From positions 3,610,339 to 3,674,338 of the forward strand of contig CM049316.1 in the NCBI GenBank assembly GCA_026874595.1: DNA of 64,000 nucleotides. The letters are read 5' to 3'. Source of the stretch: Sipunculus nudus (Eukaryota > Annelida > Sipuncula > Golfingiida > Sipunculidae). This document shows, piece after piece, positions 9,931-21,389 of this stretch (its first letter is position 1; each line of letters begins with the position of its first letter). The notes below the pieces were generated by a model, which saw only the letters and a list, made by a program, of their open reading frames with translations, had not been told where the DNA came from and did no database searches. The position numbers and the translations under genes are program-made.

Positions 9931-11610
9931 TACACAGTTAGGTATGGCATCCTTATCGCTGTTCATGATACACTGAGGTACCACAAAAGTATTACAGATT
10001 ATAATACACAATATGGTGCTTAATTGAAGAATTATGATACCAAGCTGGTTTTGTGGGTATCTCACTCACTGCTCATAATACATTGTTAAGTATTATAGGT
10101 TTTCTCTCTTTTCACATTACATTATGAGGTATCATAGGTCCTTCATGGTTTCACATTGCAAATTTATTCACATAACACAAGGATTGTGGTTCTCTGTTTG
10201 TGCACATTACATGGAGGGGTTTCATAGGTCTCTGACTGTTCATATTACATGGTTAGGTAAGTAGATGTCACACTGTGCACAGTACACAGTGAGGTATCAG
10301 ACCTCCCTCTGTTCATGTTACATAGTTAGGTATTGTAGGTCTCTCAGTGTTCACATTACATAGAGAGGTATTGAAGCTCTCACTTTACGTCTCGTCTTAT
10401 CATGTAAATATTGTAGTTCTCTCAGTCTTCATATTGTATTACTTTCATGGTACACAAAGCACATGGAGATATCACACCAGTGTCACTGATGCATATTTTA
10501 GGAGATAAAGTGACCATGGTCACAAGAAGATGAATCAGTGTCATCCTCACAAGACATGGTTAAGGTGTTACATCTGTATGTGATCCTGACAGCACAAGGT
10601 GAAGTATCGTGTCAGTATTGCTCGCCTACAACAAAAATCTTGTCACTCACAGCGCACAATACACAGCAAGGCACAACACATGATGAAGTGGATTTTAATC
10701 ATATGACTGATGTTGCTAATTATGGTATGCACAAGTACGATGTCCTTCATGATACAGAGTAAGATACAACACACAGGTATCGTGTCACAGGTGCTGGTCA
10801 TGATGAAGTGGTATCGTAATCACATCAGTGATGATGCTCATAGTATGCACAAGTACGATGTCCTTCATGATACAGAGTAAGATACAACACACAGGTATCG
10901 TGTCACAGGTGCTGGTCATGATGAAGTGGTATTGTAATCACATCAGTGATGATGCTCATTATAGTATGCACAAGTACGATATCGTTCATGATACAGAGTA
11001 AGTTAAAACAAACAGGTATCAACACTCAGTTGCTTGTCATGATGTAGTGGTATCGTAATCACATCAGTGATGTTGCTCATTGTGGTAAGCACAAGTATCA
11101 TGTCAGTGACAATGCTCGAGGTACAATTGCAAGTATTGTATCGATATCAGTTTTCATGATACACAAGTGTCACAAATTGTCAATTCTGATGATAGAGTAG
11201 TATTGTGATGTATCAGGAATGCAACTAGCTATGAAAAAAGTATTGTGTGACTGCCACTACTGACAATACAAACATATATTGAACTTTCATGTCACACAGG
11301 TATTACTCTGACTGATGATGATAAATACAATAGTGTCAAAATAAACAAATACTGATGCTCATAATATGCAAGGTGATATTGTATCATTATCACAGGTATT
11401 TTGTACAAAGGTTTTGTGTACAAAGGTATTTTGTAACTTTTGCTGCTCATAGTATTGGTGGCTGTAGCCTCTTGAACACTTCACGTGGTACCAAGAGAGA
11501 TGTTACATAACGGTCACCACCCACAACGCACCACACTATGTTGTAATCATATCAGTATAAATGCTCATATGATGTTGTAGGGTGCAACATTAATATCTTG
11601 TTTCTCGTGA
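9930..11610. repeat. Diverged tandem-repeat tract, including ~119 bp units
   Basis: From about 9.93 kb, words such as TTCATGATACA, ACATTACATGGTTAGGTA and CAGGTATCGTGTCACAGGTG recur at irregular spacing. Within 10680-11110 they form about four clear tandem copies with a 118-121 bp period (for example, TCCTTCATGATACAGAGTAA at 10743 and 10861). Spacing decays on both sides. The short open frame at 10538-10762 lies inside and is not a gene. Confidence 0.8.
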
Positions 11611-14600
11611 AGGGGGTGGGGGGGGGGGGTTATCACTTCACTGTATGCTGCTAATGGAAGGATGAGGTGTCATGCCAGGGTGTCTCCTTTTTGGCAGTTT
11701 TCTGGTAGCTGGCATAGATGTATGTGAGAAAAATCCAAACAATTTCTACACATTGTTTTCTGGATTTTTGTGGATCCACATGCAGGTCCAGGTTCAAAAT
11801 CCTCCAAGCAATGTCCCGAAACTGTCCAAGATTCACAACTGTTTGTTAAACATTCAACCTTAACTCCCTATTGTCCTCAAAGTGAAGTTTTGTTAATACG
11901 TACTGATGTACTGGTAACTGCATTCAGGACTCAGTGAGGTTACATTTGTTCTCATAGAGAGTCTTGTCAGTGCCACCCATCTGTCATACTAGTTATCACT
12001 TTCACTTGGATGATGAGATGTAGATCCTTGTCACAGAAGTCGTCTGATATGACAAAGCACACCTTATGTAACTTGGTAACTGTAGAGTTCAAGTCCCAGG
12101 GCATTAATCACTATGTGCCAGTATTAACTTTACTGTGTATCATCAACTACACTACATTATCCTGTTGATATCATTAACCACACCCGCCTCTTGTTATATT
12201 ACTGTTTTTAAAGGCAGACAGTTAAAACATTGTAGATGTGTTCATGCATGGTCATTGCAGCAGATATTTTAGCCATTGCCAAGTCACAGATTAAATACTT
12301 TGCTGTGCAAACTGTATATATCTATGGTGTTGAGAGTCATCTAGATAATAATTTTAATATGTTAGCTTGTTTTGGCTCCATTGAAGTATCAGAAAGTCTA
12401 TTTGTCTCAACATCATGCATATTGAATCATAAGTTTTACCCATGATGCTGAAGTTATGGCTAGGAGTAATTGGTTTATCTAATTAAAATTTATTTCCAGC
12501 AAACAGAGATAAAATTTAAAATAAAATGATCTAGAGAGTAAAAAGCAAAGTTGGCAGGTACAAAGTTCAGAGTTTATCTGACCAGACTCAGGAGCACAGA
12601 GTGTGGTTGGAGAAGTGATCAGTGAGATAGATGATCATACAGTAATAATTAAGCAAATAAAACACAAAAAAAGTTAAAGTCAAATTAATGAAATTCAGGG
12701 AACCTTATGTTCAGATATTGTGGTAACACTGTACATAAACATATGTTTTATTGTTAGTCATATTTTTACTGCAGAAAACTCGCAAGTACAGGTAACTACA
12801 GGTATAAACGTGTATTTACTGTATTTTCCTCAACTTACCTTTCAGCATGGACAGTTTGGATGCTTAGTATTCCCCCTATTCATGATAATAATAAGATTCT
12901 TTAATCTCATGAAACTAAATATAAATTCATATAATTGTTCCCTTTAGAATGGGCTACTTCTGTTAATTATGGTAGTGCCACTTCTGGGCCTCAGAGCCAT
13001 CTAGTGTTCAGTCAGTGAATCACAGTTTGTGAGGGAGATGTCCATGCTTTAAAATTCTTGTGTGTTGTTAAATTACGGTGGATTACTAATGTGCACGGTC
13101 AGCAGAATTTATGCTGCAGAGAGAGGAATAAAAATCAAGCTAGCAAAAATTGTAACCAAGAAATATTTTAACCAGCTAATTTCACATATGAACACAAGAT
13201 GGCTCTGTGAATCAAATAACACACTAACATAAATGACTATAATTGGTTTTTTGAAGTACCCAACTCGGAATAAAATTTAAATGGTGGATGTACAAGTGCT
13301 GTAAAAGTTTTTCATTTCATATCAGTGAAACCTCTCCATATAGACACCTCTATGTTACAGCTACCAAATATGAACTCTTATAAAAATCATGAGATCTGCA
13401 TGCAGAGCTTTGTAACCCCTCATAAAGGAGCACCTCTTTAATATGGACACAGTCCCCCCTCCCCCCCAAGTGTCTGTTATTCAGAAGTTGGTGTATGTGG
13501 CACATCTCTGTTACAGGCAAGCTCATGGTCCCTCTAGTGTCTGTAGTTGGGAGGCTTTACCATATTTTAGTGTAAATATACAGGCTTCTGTACCGGGATG
13601 CTGTGAATGTGAGTACATGATAATGTGGATGACTGTCCACTGTGATGAGTAATTGTGATTCAGTTTGTTGCTGTGTGCATGAGATGATTGACAACTTGTA
13701 CAAGGCCAGAACAGTTTGTATTTATTATTTGATCAATTTCTGCAGATATCAGATTTCAGATGCGTTAACTGGCAGGGTAAGGGGAATTCTTGTTATATAT
13801 TATAAAGTAGATTCATGATTTATGGACATCTACAAATATTTTACAGGTGAAAATTTCATTTTGTATATTTTTGCACAATTTATTCATAATCAATTGACTG
13901 CATATAAATGACTGCTGAGGCGTAATCGTGATATTTATTTACTCTTTAATTAGTCAGCTGTCATATATCAACAGCCACTTATTTTGTGTTAAAATTCAGC
14001 TAACTAATGATGTTAATGATCTAGGTTAATAGGTATTTGTAAGCATTGTTTATATATTTCTATATAAATGAATTACCATGACAAATAGACCACTGTACAA
14101 ATGAAGTGAAAATATTAGAGTAGCTAGGATTTTAGAAACAACTGAGATTTAGTTAATCAATTAAATCAAATGATATAAGTAAGAAAGATGTTATTTTGGT
14201 GCTTATTGGTGCTTAACATTACGAGCTTCAGGCTTGACTTGTGTTCCTAGCAATCAATTTACTGTTATCATGTGTTCAGCATGAAATCATTCTGTAGGAG
14301 ACTTCTTGTGTTTGGAATTTTATACATTTCACTAGCAGACTGAATGTTTAAAAGGACATGAAATTGTAGGCTAAGTTAAGAATATTGTTTAACAGTATTT
14401 CAAGTGATTTGTAAATATGACCTGTTCATTAAAAACTGCAATAATTTGGTTTACATAAATTACTAGTAACTTATACAATTATTGTTGCATATCAAGATCA
14501 ACATACTGATTAAACTGGTAAATTTGTTGGTGAGAGAATACACAGAGAGGTGCTATAGTGTATCATGTCTGTATAAATCAGTGAATAATAAAAACAGGGA

Positions 14601-16990
14601 TAAGGGGTCCTCCAGCATACATATGTCACTGCTATAAGCAGGTTATATATTACATTCATTACAGGGAGATCTTGGGGTTACATTATTTTGTGCATAATAA
14701 TATACATGACATTTCTTGTATCCTCATGTAAATCACATGGTCTTATAATACTTATGACTTCAGTTGTAACTTCAAATGAGGTTGTTTCATTGACTGTACA
14801 ATATCAAATTTCTGGTATGGTCATTATTTTATTAAAACTTATTTTTGATGTAGGTTTGAGATATGTTAGACAAGGTCATGGTGTGTAAATAGGTATCTTT
14901 CAAAATCCCCTGATTGGTCCTTTAATGCAAGTTGCATTTATGTATCAGAGTCCAGTAGCTTGCCACAAGTAAAATGTTAATGTAACCTTAATGTCATGGA
15001 AATATTATCATGAAACTCTGAGGAGTATAAAGGTTTGCAATTAATCAAAATAAACAGTCCATTTTGCTTCAGCAAACAGAATACATTTTGGAATGTAAAT
15101 TAGTTGATGCTGTCAGATTAAACTTGTTTGTCCCACTCTATGTAAACATCACTAGAGAGAAATTTTAATTTTATATTCCTTGGTGCATTCTGGTGTTTGT
15201 TTTGTTTATCAAATCACCACAACCTCAGTACAGTGATTTAGTTGTTAAATTCAGCCTGGTATAAGTTTTCCTACACATTCTCATATTTCATTTTGTGCTA
15301 ATACCTCTCTCAGAGTGTAATATTGCCAGCTGTGAACAGCAATTTTTAGATGGTATTGAGGGCCACAACAGTGCAGTTTTTGGCATGACTAGTGTCATGA
15401 CTCAAGGTAAGCCTTATTGACATATATATAATTGCTGCTGGGTAATGTTTTCACTACTAAGACAACCCAGTCGCAGATGAGCCTGCCGATGGCTTTGTAA
15501 TTTAGAAAACTTTGCAGTGGAGTGCAGGCTGTGGTGTGATGTATTGACCAGTAATACAAGTCCAGGTAGTACCAGGTGTGCTTCAGGTGTTGAAATTATA
15601 ATCATGTGATGATAAATGTTATGATATTTCTGCAGGATTGTGTGACACCAACAAACCTAGAACTGCACACAAGTTGGGAAAGTCAATGGATTGGTCTGTA
15701 TTTGATATTTATTATTTTGTTATTGTATTGTTCAGATCTATGAGACCTGATCACAGTCCCAGAACCACGGGTCCTGTCTTGTTCATCTTTTAGGTATGTC
15801 TGTAAATGTTCTGGTCATCTGGTTATTGGGGATACACTTTAAATTGGACATTATTGATAAAAGAAATTGCCATGAAAGCAGGGGATAAATTTAAAAAAGA
15901 ACTATGGTGCCCTGTGTATATATATTTTTACGTAATACCTAAGATTGCTGATCATTTTTTAAGTCATGATGGATTTGTACCTGGTGGTAAGGCTACATAT
16001 TACTGCTGCCATCTATTGATTGATGAGTGAACTACAGTTAGATGTATTTTTTACCCTGTTCATTCTGAAATCCTGAGTTAAGGTCCATACTACCTTTAAA
16101 GAGGACTGAGATACTGTAAACCTCCATGTGTGGAGTTTTCATGTGGAAATGTTGTAGTTTTAGAGACAGATATATAGAAAGACCTGACTGCTGTATCCAT
16201 GTGACTTGTAAGGGGTCTGGTAATGATCAGCCTATAGATTTAAGTCCCATCCAAATATCAAGACCATCCCTTTTCTCAGGGCCACTGATTTTGCCCCAGA
16301 GATGACCATCTTATAGGGCTAAGCCCTGTGATGGTTCTACCTTCCCTGATGGAATATTTGATCCACCTTTAGAATGATCAGATTCAGGGTTATCAGATCT
16401 ATCCTGTTTATATTTATTTTAAATCTGTATGCTATATCAGGTTGTCTTTCCCAATTAATTTGGCATTCATATGTGTGACTTATTAACTGTCAAAATTTAG
16501 TATGCGATTAAATTTTTTAAGACTTAAAGGAAAGAAACATATAATAGTTTAAGTTTACGGTTATGTAGAGCTCAGGCCAACTTATGGTTGATTCAATACA
16601 TCATTAGGTTATAATATGCACCGAGTCATTAAAACAAACTTGTGAATGCTTTATAACCACCCATCTGGTTGTATATTATTAGTCATAATAATCTGGACAA
16701 GGTGCATTATTTTATAGGTGTGGTAATGTTGGTGCAGATTTTGCATGGGAGATCTCACACTGAGTGCTTTTTATCTCACACTCACACCAGATGTTTTTAT
16801 CTCACGCTTTACACCAGATATTTTTATTTTGCATACTGATTGCTCTGCAGAACATGTCTTGCCATGGATTTGTAAAGATTTTGATAAATAAATCTGACTG
16901 TATTTCAATATCACATTGTGTGTTCTCTTGTATTCAAGTACAAAGGATCTGATATGGACACTCCAATAACTAGAAAGGATTGTAACCCTA
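11611..16990. other. Intergenic sequence, no gene recognised
   Basis: A 5.4 kb AT-rich stretch. It has a G-run at 11611-11630. At 13325-13470 it has ACCTCTCCATATAGACACCTC and CCTCATAAAGGAGCACCTC words, which look like a diverged dispersed repeat. No exon with both splice borders and a recognisable protein was found on either strand. Confidence 0.4.
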
Positions 16991-19635
16991 AGGTCCTCAG
17001 TGAGGGCCCCACAAAACCCATTTCCTCAAAATGGCAGTGGCAGGCTTTTGACGATACTGAACTGGTCTGAAATTAGCACACATCTCATGGGTGCAAGTCT
17101 TTGTTAAAATTTTCACATCAATCACTTGAACAGTTCTTGAGATAATGCATGTGAAAGTTATTTCAAGCTGTATGATGAACATATTGTATTTCCACTGGGT
17201 CCAGAATTTGATAGCACACATCCTCCAATGTGGGTCCACAGCCCTCAATCTTCAGTATTTTTCAAAGAAATGGCTTGAATGTTTCTTGAAGTAATGTGCA
17301 TGAAAGGAATTCCAAGATCATCTCCTAGTAGCTATAATGTACATCCAACCAATTAAAACAGGTCAGATATGGGGAAGCTAACCCTCGTGGAACACCATGT
17401 TCAAAGTTCGTGCCTTGAATATTAATTAAACCCGTGTTATTCCTGGGAACTTTTTAACTGAAAATATTACAAAAAGCACCCTGGACATTGTTTTATTGCT
17501 GTCCTTGACTATAAACATAACGAACAACAACCATGCTCCTGCCTCCTTGATAAACGTTGGTTTACTGACACCTTTTAGGGAAATGCTGGTGACTTAATTG
17601 ATCATGCTCCACAGATGGCCATATGGTTGCATGCAACAAGTTCAAATGGTAAAATGTGCTATAAAAACACTCATTCCAGGGTTATTTATGCTTGGGTTTA
17701 CATCAAAATTGAACTTTTTGGACACTTTCAAAATCCAAACTGTATGATAAATTTCAATAACATCCATTACACGATCTCCAGATATTGTGCAGACACACAC
17801 ACACACAGAATAGAATGAAAACAATAACCCTCACTTCGTAGAAGGTTTATAAATGGCATATACCCTCATGGGTTGCTATCTTTGGTAAAATTTTCATGAC
17901 TATGACTATCTAATTCCACACCTTAAATGGTTCTTGTGATAATGCACAAGAAAGAGTTGGACGGACAACATTACTATAGCAAATCTCCTGGGTGGAACCT
18001 TTATATGCAGGGATCAGCATCAGCAGAAAAATAACACTGGCCCACAAGACCAAGTAAAGCCAACAAAAAATAACAGTGGCCCACAAGACCCAAGTAAAGC
18101 CAAAAAAATAACACTGGCCCACAAGACCAAGTAAAGCCAAAAAAATAACACTGGCCCACAAGACCAAGTAAAGCCAAAAAAATAACACTGGCCCACAAGA
18201 CCAAGTAAAGCCAAAAAAAAAAAAAAATAACACTGGCCCACAAGACCCAAGTTAAGCCAAAAAAATAACACTGGCCTTAACACTGGCCCACAAGACCAAG
18301 TAAAGCCAAAAAAATAACACTGGCCCACAAGACCAAGTAAAGCCAAAACAATAACACTGGCCCACAAGACCAAGTAAAGCCAAAACAATAAAACTGGCCC
18401 ACAAGACCCAAGTAAAGCCACAAAAATATAACACTGGCCCACAAGACCCAAGTAAAGCCAAAAAAATAACACTGGCCCACAAGACCAAGTAAAGCCAAAA
18501 AAAAATACACTGGCCCACAAGACCAAGTAAAGCCAAAAAAAATAACACTGGCCTACAAGACCCAAGTAAAGCCAAAAAAAAAAATAATAACACTGGCCCA
18601 CAAGACCAAGTGAAGCCAAAAAAATAACACTGGCCCACAAGACCAAGTAAAGCCAAAAAAATAACACTGGCCCACAAGACCCAAGTAAAGCCAAAAAAAA
18701 TAACACTGGCCCACAAGACCCAAGTAAAGCCAAAAAAATAACACTGGTCCACAAGACCAAGTAAAGCCAAAAAAATAACACTGGCCCACAAGACCAAGTA
18801 AAGCCAAAAAAATAACACTGGCCCACAAGGCCAAGTAAAGCCAAAAAAAAAAAACACTGGCCCACAAGACCCAAGTTAAGCCAAAAAAATAACACTGGCC
18901 CACAAGACCAAGTAAAGCTAAAAAAAATATCACTGGCCCACAAGACCAAGTAAAGCCAAAAAAATAACACTGGCCCACAAGACCCAAGTAAAGCCAAAAA
19001 AAAAACACTGGCCAACAGGACCAAGTAAAGCCAAAAAAAAAAAAAAACACTGGCCCACAAGACCAAGTAAAGCAAAAAAAAATAACACTGGCCCACAAGA
19101 CCAAGTAAAGCCAAAAAAAATAACACTGGCCCACAAGACCGAAGTAAAGCCAAAAAAAAATAACACTGGCCCACAAGACCAAGTAAACCCCAAAAAATAA
19201 CACTGGCCCACAAGACCAAGTAAAGCCAAAAAAATAACACTGGCCCACAAGACCCAAGTAATGCCAAAAAAAATAACACTGGCCCATAAGACCAAGTAAA
19301 GCTAAAAAAATATCACTGGCCCACAAGACCAAGTAAAGCCAAAAAAATAACACTGGCCCACAAGACCCAAGTAAAGCCAAAAAAAAACACTGGCCCACAA
19401 GACCAAGTAAAGCTAAAAAAATATCACTGGCCCACAAGACCAAGTAAAGCCAAAAAAATAACACTGGCCCACAAGACCCAAGTAAAGCCAAAAAAAAAAA
19501 ACCACTGGCCCACAAGACCAAGTAAAGCCAAAAAAAAAAAAACACTGGCCCTCAAGACCCAAGTAAAGCCAAAAAATAACACTGGCCCACAAGACCAAGT
19601 AAAGCCAAAAAAATAACACTCCTCACTGAGGAGCC
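16991..19635. mobile_element. Candidate repeat element with TCCTCAGTGAGG ends and internal minisatellite
   Basis: Left end: TCCTCAGTGAGG at 16994-17005. Right end: CCTCACTGAGGA at 19621-19632, whose complement is TCCTCAGTGAGG. The left 1 kb (17000-17980) holds TTGAACAGTTCTTGAGATAA-type words repeated at 17.13, 17.27 and 17.92 kb; 18018-19620 is a minisatellite that stops exactly at the right end. No transposase frame. Boundaries are inference. Confidence 0.5.
18018..19620. repeat. 37-38 bp minisatellite, about 42 copies
   Basis: Unit: CTGGCCCACAAGACCAAGTA then AAGCC, a variable A-run (6 to 15) and TAACA. Variants include ACCCAAG, GTTAAGCC and CCTACAAG. On the minus strand the unit has no stop in several frames, giving hydrophobic frames of up to 419 aa that keep changing register with A-run length; these are not genes. 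Confidence 0.95.
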
Positions 19636-19927
19636 ATTCTTATTTGTTCATTTTAACACACATTTAACACACAACTGGAATCACTGAGTGTCTAGTTCGA
19701 TTGTGTGACTTACAGTTAACGACATGGCAAAATCCTGAAGACTATGAACACTTGTTAAAGCTAATACAGTATATGTTGAATTTACTTTTTCATCAGGTAA
19801 TAAAACAGAAATTAAATCTTTTTGTAATCTGGGCAAGTGAATGGAGTAAAATAGCAGAAGATTGTCATGATGTGGTGAGGCCACTGCATTAAACAACACG
19901 ATGCGAGAGATCGGCAACTCTTTTTAG

Positions 19928-20950
19928 CAAACCTGTGAGCTTATGCGATGGTGCGGCATCGTCCGTCGTGCGTCGTCTGTACGTTAACCATAGCTATCTC
20001 AAAAACGGCAGGACCTAGCATCACCAAGTTTTTTGCAAAAAAATCAGTCATCCAAAAAACTATATCGGATTTTGTTTTTTTTTTTCTAACTGCATTTTCT
20101 TAGATTTTATAGGGAAAAAGCTAAAAAAGCTTTAAAAATCTTCTTCTCCGAAACTGTCCAGCCAAATTGTCCAATATTTTACAGAAATGATCCCTGGAAC
20201 AATCTTTCTCAAGTTTGTTCGAATGGTTCCAGTTCGGAGATTTTTGGCTGAGTTACAGGAGGTTGAACTTAGTTAACTGTGCAAAAAAGCATATTAAAAT
20301 TTTAATCTCAGCAACAGCTGGAGCTATCATCACCAAATTTTATGCCAATGTTGGTCACATAGGTCATATTTGAAATTGAGGTATTGCCGGCGCCACCTGC
20401 ATCGGCCTTTTTTGTACGGGGTCGACAGTGCCTGTATCACACTGAGGGCTACAAAAATCTTCTTCTCTGAAACCATATGGCCAAAATGTTTAATATCGCA
20501 CATAAATGATACTAGGGTAGTGCTTTCTGAAGTTTGTTCAAATGGTCTCTTTTCAGTGACTTTTGGCTAAGTTATGGGAAGCTGAATTTAATCATATGCC
20601 ATAACAGCCCATTTTAGCTCAGTGGCTACAAAGATCTTCTTCTCAAAAACCACTGGGCCAAATTCTTAAATCTTGCACATTAATTATCCTCAGATGTTGA
20701 TAATTCAATTTTGTTCAAATGGTTTTGATTCAGTGCTTTTTGGCTGAGTTACGGGAAGCTGAACTTAGCCAGTTTGCTGTATCTTCCTATATGAGTTATA
20801 AACCTGCGAAACGTTTTTCGACTGATGCCACTGAAGCCAGTTTGTTAAATATTTTACAAGAATAATCCCTACCATAATTCTTATAATAATTGTCATTAAT
20901 GGTTCCACATGAATGATTTTTGGCTGAATTATGGAGATTGAATTGAGTCA
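19928..20950 (+). mobile_element. Mollusc-type dispersed repeat (CGTCCGTCGTGCGTCGTC family fragment)
   Basis: Starts near CTGTGAGCTTATGCGATGGT followed by CATCGTCCGTCGTGCGTCG. Then come diverged sub-units with TTTTTGGCTGAGTTA and CAAAAATCTTCTTCT words spaced about 170-260 bp apart (20.1, 20.45, 20.6 kb). Noncoding. No clear 3' end; from 20951 to 21390 I see nothing further. Confidence 0.55.
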
Positions 20951-21389
20951 TTTTACCATACATGTTAGCTGTGTTATGCTGTTACATCTAGCCTGGCACC
21001 AGTTTATCAGCATCTATTACATCATGCCACTAGACATTTAGATTTCAGGTTATCTTTAGTTAATATTGAAAAGAAAGTTTTTTAAAAGCTTTTAAAATTT
21101 TTAAATTTATGATTTAAGTTATTCATCATACCATGCAATGTTACAATCAAGGATATTAATCTCTCTGTGGCTATATAAAGACAACTGAACGTGGATTATA
21201 AATTATTGGTATCCCTACTCAACTTAATTCAAGAATTTGCCATCAGTGAGATATATCTGTATTTTAATTTTGCATTCAGTATGCATCCGTAATAATTTTA
21301 CATATATTCCTGATTTCTTTTTTATAAAAAGTCAGCTGAAAAGCATTTTGTATTGGAAAAATAAATTTCAAAGTTATTTCAAGTAGGGA

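Noticed and set aside
10538-10762. 74-codon plus-strand open frame
   Set aside because: Lies within the degenerate tandem tract and shows no family similarity; the neighbouring copies of the unit break the frame.
13325-13470. ACCTCTCCATATAGACACC / CCTCATAAAGGAGCACCTC segment as a defined transposon
   Set aside because: Only a short diverged stretch with no ends found; kept as a remark in the intergenic entry.
18020-19545. Long minus-strand open frames (up to 419 aa) encoding repeated LVLWASVIFLALLG-like hydrophobic protein
   Set aside because: They are read through a 37-38 bp minisatellite whose A-run length varies. Several overlapping frames are equally open, there is no start or splice context, and the variation changes register at will.
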